From positions 24,715,366 to 24,779,365 of the forward strand of contig NC_088777.1 of NCBI RefSeq assembly GCF_954871325.1: a stretch of 64,000 bases of DNA, read 5' to 3'. The translations under genes were made by a program, and so were the position numbers. The number at the start of each line of letters is the position of its first letter. Position 1 is the first letter of the stretch. The notes below the pieces were generated by a model. It worked only from the letters and a program-made list of their open reading frames with translations. It ran no database searches and was not told the origin of the DNA. Positions 11,801-23,458 of the stretch are shown one piece after another. Source of the DNA: Gordionus sp. m RMFG-2023. Its lineage: Eukaryota; Nematomorpha; Gordioida; Chordodea; Parachordodidae.

Positions 11801-13364
11801 ATTGCCTTCGGTTAGACTTAACGTTTCGTCAAACTAAACAAAAATGAACTTTTCAATTAATATTACTATCAAATTTGATCGAATATTTAGTAAGTGGTCG
11901 GTTTTGAGAACGGCATTCGGTCAAAAATGATATTTTCAAAATATTTTTTAGGATAATGCTTAACACCTAAAATATACACGTATAAACCAAATATGAAGAA
12001 CTTTCCATGGATAACGCCACCAATGCAGTATTTTGGTTTCAAATCGGTTATCGGTCAAATCACGATATTTTAAAAATATTTTTTGGGATAATGTTTCACG
12101 TATTTATAGATAAATAAACCAAAATGAACATTTTCCACATAATAATACTACCAAATTTAGTCGATCGAATATTTAGTTAATGGTCGGTTTTGAGCTCGCC
12201 ATTCGGTCAAATCATAATATTTTTAAAAAATATTTTAGGATAATGATTAACATGTTATTGTTCACATATAAACCAAAAATGAAGAATTTTCTATAGATAA
12301 CGCCAGCAATGCAGTATTTCGGTTTCAAATCGGTTATCGGTCAAATCACGAAATTTTTAAAATATTTTTTTGGGATAATGTTTTACACGTATTTATAGAT
12401 AAATAAACCAAAAATGAACATTTTCCAAATAATATTACTACCAAATTTGGTCGATGAATATTTAGTAAGTGGTCGGTTTTGAGCTCGGCATTCGGTCAAA
12501 TCATAATATTTTCAAAAATTTATTTAGGATAATGATTAACACGTTATTGTTCACGTATAAATCAAAAATAAAGAATTTTCCATCGATAACGCCAGCAATG
12601 CAGTATTTCGGTTTCAAATCGGTTATCGGTCAAATTACGATATTTTTAAAATATTTTTGGGATAATGTTTAACACGAATTTATAGATAAATTACCCAAAA
12701 ATGAACATTTTTCAAATAATATTACTACCTAATTTGGTCAATCGAATATTTAGTAAGTGGTCGGTTTTGAGCTGGGCATTCGGTCAAATCATAATATTTT
12801 CAAAATATTTTTTAGGATAATGTTTAACACCTAAATATACACGTATAAACCAAAAATGAAGAGATTTTGATTAATAACGGCAGCAATATGTGCCTTACAA
12901 ATTTTCTACTATTTTTCGATTCTAAACCTACTCATTAATTAAATGTCAAAGAAACCTATATTTTTTAAAATATTTTTAGGTTTTTCACATGTATTTAAAT
13001 CCAAATACATAAAAAACGCTATCCAATAATTATTCTGATTTCCTAAGAATATATTTTCATATTTATGCATTTAACGCCCTCTCATGGATATATATTTGTT
13101 AAATATTGTAATTGAAAATAAAATTTGAGTTGTTATAAGCTAGTAAATGTATATTTTTTCCAATAATATTAAATAAAAATAGAATTTTAAATTATATGAT
13201 ATTTAATCTCAATTTTTTACTTAATAAAAAATTGATTTATTTACATTAAAAAAAATGTTTCTAAAAATTATTTTTAAAAAAATATTATAAAATCAAATTT
13301 TGATTGTTTAATATTAATTCCTTTTTAGCAATGCCATTTTAGCAATGCAGTATTTAGTCATACC
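8899..13364. mobile_element. Foldback (long inverted repeat) DNA element, 4.47 kb
   Basis: The left end reads GGTATGACTAAATATTGTAT and the right end, on the other strand, GGTATGACTAAATACTGCAT, and the match continues through GCAATTAAT and CAATCAAAATTTGAT into arms of about 1.5-2 kb. The left arm (8899-10860) and right arm (11825-13364) each contain tandem units of roughly 380 bp with CCGAATGCCGAGCTCAAAAC, ATTCGATCGACCAAATT and CCGATAACCGATTTGAAACC, in opposite orientation. The flanks GGAATTAAAA (left) and GGATTAAAA (right) look like a 9-10-bp target duplication, a length known from Mutator-like (MULE) transposases. No transposase is encoded; open frames in the arms are by-products of the repeats. 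The insertion splits the Gypsy pol fossil at 8410-13900. Confidence 0.85.
10860..11824. other. Centre (loop) of the foldback element
   Basis: The only non-repeated part of the 4.47-kb element. No protein was recognised. At about 11735-11760 a GC-rich imperfect hairpin (CGCTCC ... GGAGCG) stands out. This could be captured host sequence or the remains of an ancestral coding region. Confidence 0.45.
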
Positions 13365-13900
13365 CGGATTAAAATGCAAAACAAGCAAAATAGATTTTAT
13401 TTAGGATACATAATAGAAACACCCAGATAAAATTAAAATAATAGCAATACACAAATATCCAAACTATAAAAAATTGACATGACATAAAATCATTTTAAGG
13501 TATTTTAAACTATCATACACGGTTCATACCAAACTTACATAGAATTATAGCCCAAATTACACAATAAAACTAGTAAAAATGTTAAAATTGGACAAAAAAG
13601 CTGATACATTATTTGAAAGAGCAAAAGGAATAGTAACAGAACAAAATACTATAGAGTTTTATAAACCCGGACCTCGAGTTAATATTAGAAACAGATGCAT
13701 CTAACCAAGGATTTGGGGCTGTACTCCTGCAAAAATATGATAATGAACGAATTTCCAATAGCTTACACCTCAAGAACTTTACAAGACGCTGAAAAGAATT
13801 ATTCTACAATAGACAAAGAAGCTAAAGCAATTTGCTAAACAAAAAGATTAATAGACTAACTTGAACTTGGTAAACAAAAAGATTAATAGACGAACTTGAA
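13365..13900 (+). mobile_element. Gypsy pol fossil, right half (RT tail and RNase H)
   Basis: Continues the fossil at 8410-8898 after the foldback insertion. Readable RNase H pieces include LETDASNQGFGAVLLQKYDN near 13680-13740 and a following segment equivalent to PIAYTSRTL..AEKNYSTIDKEA. Decayed, with many breaks, and no integrase or LTR recognised. Confidence 0.75.
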
Positions 13901-15130
13901 CTTGGTGGGAGATAAGATATGTTATATTTTATAAGCACTAGATAACGAATGTCCATTATATGAACATTATTTAATTTGACAAATTAGTTACTTTTAAATT
14001 ACGGTTAACAGAGATAGACTGGCCATAAAATCAAGTGGACATTTTACCTACTAGGCGTCGAGAAATGTTTATTTTTGTCACTAAAAAAATGAAAAAGAAG
14101 GCCTATCAGAGGAAAAAATATATTGACGGTCTAAAACTGGAGCGCTTCACTTGCGCAAATTTTTTAAATGAGAAAATCAACATTAAAGTTTATGAATATA
14201 GGAAAAACTTATCGATAAATTTAATTAAAAATTTCTAAAATAATTTATCATATTATTAACTAATTATAGTCTAAAAATATTTCTTAAAAAATTTTAATAT
14301 AAAATTTATTTGATGAAATCAAAATGCAAGTGAAACAAACAACACTTTTTGATTTTTTTTAATGTTCAAAATGCTCCATTTACATTTTTTTTATTAGAAT
14401 TTAATAAATAAATTCAAAATAATAGCTACAAATCATGGAAATTAACACTATATCTTTTTTTCTAATTTATTTTTACAATTTATAAAAAATATTTAATTGA
14501 TAATTTTTTCCATATATTCTATATCAGCTCTAAACATGAACTCTAACATTGTTCTAATATTATTACCTTTTCTAGGAGCTAAATAAGTTCCAGTGGTATA
14601 AATTTTTAAAGAATTAACAAATTTGTTTATTACTTATATCATCAAGTGTTTGTAAAAAAAAATTGTCTGCAAATTATAACTTTAACATTCCCCACTTCAA
14701 AAAATATAACTATGTATAGTTTTTATATTTTAAAGAATCTTTTGCCCCTGTTTTACATAGTGTCCTAACAATAAAATTTAAAAATATCCCATAGCTTCAT
14801 CGGCTAAGCTACAAAAAGCCTCATGAATAATTCTATTCTGATCCAGTGGCATAGCTCGAATTTTCTCATGAGGGGGGGGGGGGGGTTTAAAAATTTTTTG
14901 GGGGCGAAGCCCCCCAAACTTCCCATTTTTAATGAACACTCAATGCTTATATCTTATTTTAAATATTTGTATATAACAAAATTTTAGAGAGTATTTCATT
15001 ATAGATTTTATTTATTATATAAAAATACTTAAGCATAAATAACATTCCTTTATTTAATCATGATATTTAAAAAAATATTACGATATTATCAAATTATAAA
15101 TAATATACAGTACTTTGATTAAAAATAGTA
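13901..15130. other. AT-rich stretch without a supported gene
   Basis: A 67-codon open frame at 14035-14238 (plus strand, Lys-rich, KKMKKKAYQRKKYIDGLKL) matches nothing I recognise and has no splice or codon support. At 14868-14918 a G run is followed by the perfect hairpin GGGGGCGAAGCCCCC, possibly the end of an unrecognised repeat. Confidence 0.4.
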
Positions 15131-15133
15131 GGG

Positions 15134-15380
15134 AAGACCGGAGATAGTTGGGACATTTTTCGTTAAAACCTTATAATTTTAATATTAATAGACTAATCAT
15201 CTGAATAAGTAAAACATCTTCTGAATCCCAAAAGTATAGGCTAATAAATATTTAATATATATTTTATAAAGACTATATTTTTTTTAGAAAATAGGATTTA
15301 AAAAAAATTCTTTTTTTGTCCTAACCGTGACAGACTTTTGTACGTTGGGACACACAGATAGTTAGGACACTCATGAAACA
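15134..15380. mobile_element. Pogo/Tigger-like terminal region
   Basis: The sequence GGGAAGACCGGAGATAGTTG recurs in similar form at 22251 (GGAAGACCGGGGATATGTTG). Each is followed or preceded by pogo-type transposase remains, so I read it as an element end. A matching inverted end on the far side was not found. Confidence 0.4.
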
Positions 15381-15537
15381 GAGGTCTAAATATTTTTAAA
15401 AATTTTAAATCAGTATTCCAATATGTAATTCACCAATATCTATATAAAAAATTTTTTAAGCAAAATTTAGGAAATTTATTTTGGTAAAAATAAAATTTGT
15501 TTTAAACATAAACATAGTGAAAGATAAGTATTTAAAT

Positions 15538-15926
15538 TAGAGATCTGCAAAGTTAGGCCCGGCCCGTACCCAGCCCGAACGGGCTTCAAACCTGGCTCGG
15601 GCCTAATATTTTTATAAAAAAATCGGGTCGGGTCAGACCTTGGAAATTTTTTTTATAAAAATCTAAATTTATCAATTTTATATTGAATTTTTTATGTAAA
15701 ATAAAAATTTTTGATTTTATTTATTGAAACTAAATGCCATATAACATATGTCTTTTATTTTGAGTAATTATAAAAATTAATTTCTATATTTAAATAAATT
15801 TGGGCCGGGCCAGGCCGGTTAATTTTTTTTAAAAATTTTTGGTTTCGGGCCGGGCTGGCAAAACCATTTTAAAAATAATTTCGGGCCGGGCCGGGTTTGA
15901 AAAATTAGGTCCGATGCAGATCACTA
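15538..15926. mobile_element. hAT-type MITE, GC-rich family, complete
   Basis: Ends are TAGAGATCTGCA (left) and TGCAGATCACTA (right), near-perfect inverted repeats. ATTTAAAT flanks both sides (15530-15537 and 15927-15934), a perfect 8-bp target duplication. Subterminal blocks are GGCCCGGCCCG and GGGCCGGGCCGGG. No coding capacity; open frames on both strands here are chance readings of the GC blocks. Confidence 0.9.
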
Positions 15927-16429
15927 ATTTAAATACATTTATTACACATAAATTTGGCACAACTTCTGTGTGCCCATCCAATACAACCCATACATTGGTA
16001 CGAATCTTTCTTTTCATAATTTTTTAAATATTTTTTTGTGACATATAATGCAAATATTTTCATTTATTTTTTTAATATTTTGAGTTAATATGGACTTCTT
16101 TTCATTTCCTGTATTATTCAGAGGTAATATAAGTTTTTTTGAGATTTTGTCTCTACTTTTTTATTATTTATTTTTAATAATAGGATCTTCTTATAGGGTG
16201 AAGATGTATATATTTCATTTTTTAATTTTTTTTGTCTATATTTTCAAAAGTTCAGGAAATTGATAAATATTCTCAATATCAAATAAATTATCTCTTTATA
16301 TTGATTTATATCATTATAATTTTGAGAAGTTGTAGCCTCTTGTGGCTCTGAGGCTGATAAGGTATTATTTTCTAAATTTACACGGTTCAAAATATTTAAT
16401 GGTTCAGGTGTTAATTTTTCCAATGTTGT

Positions 16430-17280
16430 CTAACTATTGTCTTTAAAAATGATGGGTAAATAATCCATTTCTTAAAATATATCAGAATTATAAGGATATA
16501 TTCCCGTTACCTTTAATGTTTTCAATAGTTAGGGCGAGTGGTAATATATCTTTTACTACTTCTGGAATGTCATAAATACTTAATAATTTATTTGGATTTC
16601 TGCGGATCCAGTAGCCTACAGCGTTATTATAATATTTATATAATGGCCCAAAAGTGCACCTGTCAAGGGGTTGCATTTTATTAGTGGTATGTGGAGATAA
16701 GGATGGTAAGATAATGCCAGATTTTAAGCAAAAATCAATAGCACCAAGAGATTAATGCGAACTATAATTGTCTATAATCAATAACATAAATTTTTCAAGT
16801 AGTGGCCTCACATGATCGGCAAAATGTTCTAAATAATCCATAAATTCCGTTTCTTGCATCCAATCTCACCCATTTGAGCGGCCTATACAACCATTAGATC
16901 CATCTCTTATAAAATGATCAAAAAACTTTTTTATTGGGAAAAGGAACATAGAGATTCCCTACAGCATGCGAGAACTGGTTACTAGGGTTCCTCATTCAGC
17001 AGATGTCATACCTGCAACTTGTTGACCTCTCTGAGCTATTATTTTAGTGGGATTTTGTACAATTGTTAATCAACTTTCATCCATATTGTATATTTCTGAA
17101 GGTGGCAGCATATATTTATCAAGTATATCTTTGTACAGGCTAAAAATAAATCCACACTAGATTTATTAAAACCAGAAGCCCTAGACAAGTTTGGAGCTTC
17201 TGTAAATCGTATAGGTGAATTTCTTTTCATTAAACCAGCGAACCAATCATCGCCTGCCAAATTTAAACCAATTGGGTTAA
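16430..17280 (-). pseudogene. Pogo/Tigger transposase, CENPB-type and DDE region
   Basis: Read on the minus strand, fragments appear in the expected order: AGDDWFAGLMKRN and LSRASGFNKSSVDLF (CENPB-type HTH), IWMKVD (around the first Asp), LLIIDNYSSH (second Asp), LPSLSPHTTNKMQPLDRCTF (third Asp) and GPLYKYYNNAVGYWIRRNPN. The pogo/Tigger group of Tc1/mariner transposases has exactly this series. Several stops and shifts lie between the pieces, so it is dead. Its N-terminal HTH piece lies at 18427-18610, separated by a minisatellite. Confidence 0.85.
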
Positions 17281-17374
17281 ATTTTCTTATTTTATTTTAT
17301 TGCTACTTGAATAGCCAATTCTTTAACCTAAATAACGCATAATAATATATAAATAAAATGATTTATAATAAAAG

Positions 17375-18320
17375 TTTTAATGGTGAGAAATAGCACAATG
17401 AGATCATTGTGACAATGTTCTCATCATTTAAAATAATATAATTATTCACAATACTAAATTGATAAAAAAAATGTTCATTTCATACTTAAAATTTATTAAC
17501 TTGTATATAGATTTTCATTGTGAAAATGTTCTCATCATTTAAAATAATATCAGTATTTACAATTAAATTAATAATAAAATGTTCTTTTCATACTTAATTA
17601 TTAACTTGTTATAGATTATCATTGTCATAATGTTCTCACCATAATTTAGCATTGTGAATAACGATATTATTTTAAATGATGAGAAAATTATCACAATTAT
17701 AATCTATATACAAGTTAATAATTTTTAAGTATGAAATGAATATTTTAAATGATATTATTTTAAATGGTGAGAACATTATCACAATGATAATCTATAAACA
17801 AGTTAATAATTTTTAAGTATGAAATGAACATTTTATTATTAATTTAGAATTGTGAATAATGATATTATTTTAAATGATATCACAATGAGAATCTATATAC
17901 AAGTTAATAATTTAAGTATGAAATGAATATCTTAAATGATATTATTTTAAATGGTGAGAACATTATCACAATGATAATCTATAAACAAGAATTTTTAAGT
18001 ATGAAATGAACATTTTATTATTAATTTAGAATTGTGAATAATGATATTATTTTAAATGATATCGCAATGAGAATCTATAAACAAGTTAATAATTTTTAAG
18101 TATGAAATAATTATTTTAAATGGTGAGAACATTATCACAATGATAATCTATAAACAAGTTAATAATTTTTAAGTATGAAATGAACATTTAGTATTAATTT
18201 AGAATTGTGAATAATAATATTATTTTAAATGATGAGAACATTATCACAATGAGAATCTATAAACAAGTTAATAATTTTTAAGTATGAAATGTAATTTTAA
18301 ATGATATTATTTTAAACGGT
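17375..18320. repeat. Two-orientation minisatellite inside the pogo relic
   Basis: Units of roughly 110-130 bp contain GTGAGAACATTATCACAATG, ATAATCTATAAACAAGTTAA and TTTTAAGTATGAAATGAACA. About two units at 17375-17640 run in one orientation and about six at 17640-18320 run in the other, so the array is an inverted repeat with its centre near 17640. Some units are shortened. Each unit also carries a small internal dyad (TTATCACAATGATAA). Confidence 0.8.
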
Positions 18321-18426
18321 GAGAAATCCTAGAATAAGAATAAATAAATTTCATTAAGCTTATACAGAACTGAATATAATTTTACCTTAAACATTGCATA
18401 TAAATTATTATATTAAAATCTAGTAA

Positions 18427-18610
18427 TTAGCTAATCTTATTTATGTTTTTTTGGTAAGTCTACAATTATAGAGGATTTTAATATGTAGTTAGCTATATTT
18501 TCTTCCTCCACTTTATTAAAAACACATTTATGATTTGAATATCCCATTATAGGTATTGAATTATTTTCAATTTTCTTCTTTTTTAATAAATATCTAGCTA
18601 TTTTGGAATG
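18427..18610 (-). pseudogene. Pogo/Tigger transposase, N-terminal HTH fragment
   Basis: The minus strand reads RHSKIARYLLKKKKIENN, IPIMGYSNHKCVFNKVEEEN and IANYILKSSII, which resembles the pogo-type psq/HTH N-terminus (LG...VFN..EE..L.NYI). It is on the same strand and upstream of the DDE region at 16430-17280, so both are probably one relic split by the minisatellite. The upstream open frame at 18648-18836 (minus) is not recognised. Confidence 0.6.
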
Positions 18611-18869
18611 CCTAAAAAAATATATACAATAATATAAATAATCTTACCTATAAGTAAAATGATAACAATCTGACTGAGGTTGTTGGATATAAATTTAAAG
18701 CATTTTCATAATCTTCTGTACAGAATATTTTCATATCCTTTTTAAATTCCGCATCATTAGTATGATAAAATGAGCTAAAATGGGGTCCTCCAACTATACT
18801 AGGGCCAACTATGACCGAGCTCATTATAAATATCATCCAAAATCATATTAATTTATGTTTATTGATTCT

Positions 18870-18965
18870 GAAAGTTTGTCAGGGATACTAAAGTCGACTC
18901 GAGTCGTGGACTAAAGTCGACTCGACGTGAATTAAAGTCGACTCGAGTCGTTAACTAAAGTCTTA
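18870..18965. repeat. Short tandem repeat with CGACTCGAGTCG palindromes
   Basis: Three to four copies of a roughly 25-bp unit ACTAAAGTCGACTCGAGTCG follow CAGGGATACT. A related patch (TAGTCGACTCAAGTAAAGTC) lies at about 20690-20710 and may mark the other end of an element, but orientation and spacing do not prove it. Confidence 0.6.
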
Positions 18966-21900
18966 TGAATTAGAGGATGAATATTTTTAATTACTTTAAA
19001 TTAAAAAGTAATTTTTATTTTAGTTTTTTAAAAAATAAAATCAAGAATATGTAGCTAATTTTTTGGATAAAATCTCACGTTTTCTTATGTGAAAAATATT
19101 AAATTATATATTTGTACATGAATTATTAAAATCTAACAATCATTCATTTAATTATATATTTCTATATAGATGTGATATCGCTCAATAAATTTTTAACTCA
19201 GTTTATGTATCGAGATACATTTGTAAATGTATCTGTTACTAAAAAGGTTTTAGACGCTGTATTTAATAATTTTAAATATGACTAACTCAGTATTTTATCC
19301 AGAAAAATATTATGCAACCTGAATTTTGCACATAGATGGCAAATAAAGTTATAACATCTATTCGCGAAATCTCGAGGCTTAGATAATATTTTTTATGACG
19401 AAAATATTTAGTTAACCATTTTTAATAAACTCAAATGGGGTTATTTTTAATCATTAGATTTATCTATATTTAAATCCAGGAACCTAAATGTAACTTTTAA
19501 AACTCTGCTAATCAGCAAGGACAGGGTATTATAAAAAATTGTATTCCTATTAAAGATCTGTAAACACAGCCCGGTCTGGGTCTATTTTTTATATAATTTT
19601 GGTTTGGGCTGGGTCTTATATTTTTTAAAGAGTTTCTGTCCCGGTATAAATTTTCAAATATATCATTACATTTAAATTATATCTTAACATGATTTTTTTT
19701 TATTATTTAAACATGACGTTTAATCTTTATTAATTGTTTGTCCATATTTAATTTTATTATGTATTAAATTAAAATGAAATCTTACTTTGTTTACCCCATT
19801 TTATTGTATTATAATAATAATAATATTACTCGTTTCACTGTAATCGGAAATTATAAGGGGGAGAAATTTGTTTATAAAATAATAAATATACAACTGAAAG
19901 AAAAATAAAAGAAATATATATTTTATTTGTTAATTTTTAATATTTATTTTTAAAAAGGAAATGAAAGTCATTTAAACTCTGGGAAATTTTAAATATTTTA
20001 TTTAAAAAAAATAAATATGCTATCGTTTGTTGGATTGAATAATGATGGAATTTTTTTTTTGTGAAAATTTTAACAATTCTTTAACATATCATTAAAAATG
20101 GAAAAGGCGTGAGCTATATTAGATGCTACTAAGTTGGGCTATAAATTTTTTGTGAAAATTTTCACAATTCTTTAATTTTACAATAAAAATAAAGTATATT
20201 ATATAAAAATTTTAAAAAGGCGTGTGCTATATTGGATGCTACTAAGTTAGTATTTGAACTGAAACCTGCTAAAATTTTGCCCGGTTAGCATTCCTGTGTT
20301 TAAGTAACGAAATATAAAATTTCTTTGTAAAATAGTGAGCTAGTTATATTAATTTTGTGGGATAAAAAATTTTCCCGATAAAAAATAAAAGTAAAAAATA
20401 AAGCCAATAATTGTCTGAATCTTAGAGCTCTGGTTCATTAAAAAAAAGTCGGCAATATACATCACAGTATGAATAGGTTTTAAGCAGCAACCCCCCCCCC
20501 CCCCTCCACCCCACCCCGCGATTTTTATAATAAACATTTTGTTGTTGTAAGTGTATCGGTATATTAATTGTTATAATGTTTGTTCACAATTCTGATAAAA
20601 ACCTTAAATATTCTAAAAAATATATTAAAAATTCTATACTAAATTTAAATTAACCCGATCTTCCCCCCTAATAATACTCGTTCTGTAGTCGACTCAAGTA
20701 AAGTCTAAAGTAAAAAAATATAAATGTTTTATTAATTAATAACTATTTGAAATATTCGTCCTCTAGCCAATTCAAGTAATAATTCGTAATGTTTTTTGAA
20801 GTTACTTAATTTATTGGACGATCTTATCCTTCCATACATGCAATCCTGCAATAATATTTATGTTAGATTCAAAATATTTTGCAAATTTAGAAAAATAATT
20901 TTAGAATATCGTTTTCTAGTGACATTTCGTGGTTATCAATAGTCTCAAATTTTTTTTTCATGTCTCTCTATATTGGGAGCATTTTATTTTTTAAATTACT
21001 TTATGAATTAGATGTATGTATAGATTTATTTATAAAGCTAATTTTGAAATTATAAAACAATGAAATTATAAAACAATGAAATTATAAATCAATTTTAGTA
21101 ATCTTTATATTATATAATTTTAAAATAATGAATAGCGCGTTCATTATCTACTCTCTAAAAGGGAGCTCGCTACCGCTATAAAAATAAAGAGCGCTATTAG
21201 CCAAGTTACTATCGCGCTATTTGTGGTACCCTACTTTAAGAATTCTGTTGGTAACCAATTTTTATTTGATTTTAAATTTTGTTCAAGTCAAAAGCTGCCC
21301 ATTTTATTTTTTATGATTGATATTCTCTAAAAATATAAGTAGGCACTTCATTCTGATACTCAGCATACATGCACAGTGAGAGTAGGAGCAGTTTTCTTCC
21401 AAATTTTAAATCAGTGATATCTAATTGGGATTAAATTTATTGGGGTGTTACCAATTACATTTTGGGATAAAATCGATCAAAACATATTGCTGCAAAAATT
21501 TATCTAATAATTGAATTATAGACCTATTCTAACATACATGGATTACTAACAAGGATTAATATAGCATGCAATCATTGTCATTTAAAATAAAAGCCACTAA
21601 ATATCAAAATCTTTTATTTTAAATAAAATTTATTTTCAAATATAATTATGCTACAAAACAAATAACTACATTTGTAATAATTTCCTACAGTAATTAATAA
21701 GTAATTTTTTTTAGAGAAGTGCCATTATTGAATTTTTATATTATAAATAAACTAATTGATAGCAGGTTAAAATAATGGGGAAGAACTAACTCCTCCTTTA
21801 TTTGATGATGGATAAATCATAAATAAAGCCTATCTTATTAAGTGAAATCAGAAAGTTACATTAATTTTGATGAGTGTTGATTTTGAAATTTTTACAAAAT

Positions 21901-22250
21901 ATGTTAATGAAGTATAATATTTTAATACATTCAATATGAACAAATAATTGGAACATATGTGTGATCACACTTTTTTCACTATATCAGTTTCATATATGTG
22001 AAAAAATTGTATTTAAGTGCACAATAAAAAATATTTTTGACTGCATTTTTATACATTTTTATTTGTGATTTAAAACCTATAAACTTTAATATTTCTAGAT
22101 GAATTTTGCATAACTTATTTTTGATTTAATATTTTCCCCCAAACTCTCATCCAGCAAGAATACATTTTTTAGGTTACAAATACAAATGTATAAAAACTTA
22201 GTTGAATTTTTTTTATTGCTCCCATAAATTAAATGTACAATAAATATAAG
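18966..22250. other. Repeat-rich AT stretch without genes
   Basis: Contains a truncated GC-rich MITE fragment at about 19560-19640 (AGCCCGGTCTGGGTC ... GGGCTGGGTC), two direct copies of a roughly 130-bp unit at 20060-20265 (AAAGGCGTG.GCTATATT.GA), a C-tract at 20489-20515 and a GC-richer patch at about 21135-21230 with AGCGCG/CGCGCT motifs. No protein fragment was recognised. Confidence 0.45.
20060..20265. repeat. Direct repeat, two copies of about 130 bp
   Basis: Both copies contain TGTGAAAATTTT, ACAATTCTTTAA, AAAGGCGTGAGCTATATT (second copy GTGTGC) and GGATGCTACTAAGTT. Their origin is unknown. Confidence 0.6.
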
Positions 22251-23135
22251 GAAGACCGGGGATATGTTGAACTCGGGGTTATAGTGAGAAGTGGCTTTAT
22301 TTTCTATAGTATTATTAAACTTTAGGCCTAATTTTTTTTTACCAAAACTATGCCATTATATAATGGCATATGCGGCTAAAATTTTAATTTTTATCGTACA
22401 GCTTGAAGAAAATCGTACTTTCAAAAGGAACTTTTTAGAACTTTACTATTTTTCAAATAAAGATTAATATACATTTTTTGCCACCCATAAATCATCTAAT
22501 ATATAAGAAAAAATTCTGTTTAATAAAATAACAATTTACCCGAACAAAAAAATATTATAAATGCTGTAGAATATGATTTTAAACGAAAGTGGTGGCATGG
22601 GGCTATTTTTATGAGATTAAAAATAGCTTTTCTGACATTTTTAAAAATTTACACATGATTAGAAATTATAAATTAATAATGATATTTAGCCTAAATTTAT
22701 TATTAATTGATATAATGGACAACACTAACTTTAGTTATGCTAAATCAGACATAATTCAAGATTCAAAAACAAAACAATAATTTAATTTATATAATATAAG
22801 ACAAATGTAAAAACAAGAATTAATACCTTAAAATTATTTTATCAAAGCATTTAATATGTATAATGGGCTTTAAAAAAATTTATCAATAAAAATTATATTA
22901 TAATATATTTAAATAAGGGCCAGAAATGCACATGAACTTCCATACAGATACAATTTGAAAGTCCCACAATCTTTGGTAAATAACAAATTTCCTGGTGTCA
23001 TTTCTTAATAATCCTTCTATTTCACAGAGGAGCCCTGAAGCAACCTGCTTTGCAAGGGCTGCTAATTTTAATGAGGATAATGTAAACTCATTTTTTGATA
23101 ATCATAATTTTTTATTGATGATAAAAATAACTGCA
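22251..23135 (+). pseudogene. Second pogo/Tigger relic
   Basis: The end motif GGAAGACCGGGGATATGTTG is at 22251. At about 22995-23115 the plus strand reads SFLNNPSISQRSPEATCFAR and AANFNEDNVNSFFDN, equivalent to the LSIRKPEATSLARA..FN..NV..FFDN segment of Tigger transposases. The DDE part is missing. The fragment runs into the foldback terminal sequence at 23236. Confidence 0.65.
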
Positions 23136-23235
23136 AAAGAGGGTTTTAATATGGATAAAGCAGGTAAAATGTTGATATTTAAGGCATATAAGATAGGAAT
23201 ATTTATTAAAATGTCAGAATTAGGCATCAAATTAA

Positions 23236-23458
23236 TGAATTTATATATGTTAGCGGCAATGTGTAATTTTCGGCAATGTGAGGTAGTGGTAGGCAGGGTG
23301 ATTTTACATTGCTGAAATAACCAGGCAATGTGCACATTGCCGAGATAAATCAAGCAATGTGTTATTTTTGTAATATTATATTATTAATAATTTTTTCGTT
23401 ATTATTAATAATTTTTTCCTTATTATTAATGATTTTTTAAGATTAATATTTTACTTAT
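23236..23458. mobile_element. Left terminal part of a GTTAGCGGCAATGTG foldback element
   Basis: Reads TATATATGTTAGCGGCAATG, then GTGAGGTAGTGGTAGGCAGG, then the perfect 18-bp palindrome GGCAATGTGCACATTGCC at 23324-23341. It is almost the same as the end of the complete foldback element at 53554-57258, and it also shares the TTATTAATAATTTTTTCGTT tail that is seen inverted at 57125-57180. The matching inner arm is not adjacent, because a hAT element begins at about 23459. Confidence 0.75.

Noticed and set aside
13365-13900. A separate Gypsy relic independent of 8410-8898
   Set aside because: RT sequence breaks and resumes exactly at the foldback edges with a short flanking repeat, so both are one fossil.
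15829-16027. Overlapping frames on both strands in the MITE
   Set aside because: Both arise from GGGCCGGGCC blocks of a non-coding MITE and cross its edge at 15926.
20480-20520. C/G tract as a promoter or telomere-like signal
   Set aside because: A pure homopolymer run next to unrelated sequence, like those at 6338 and 14870. No telomeric unit repeat.
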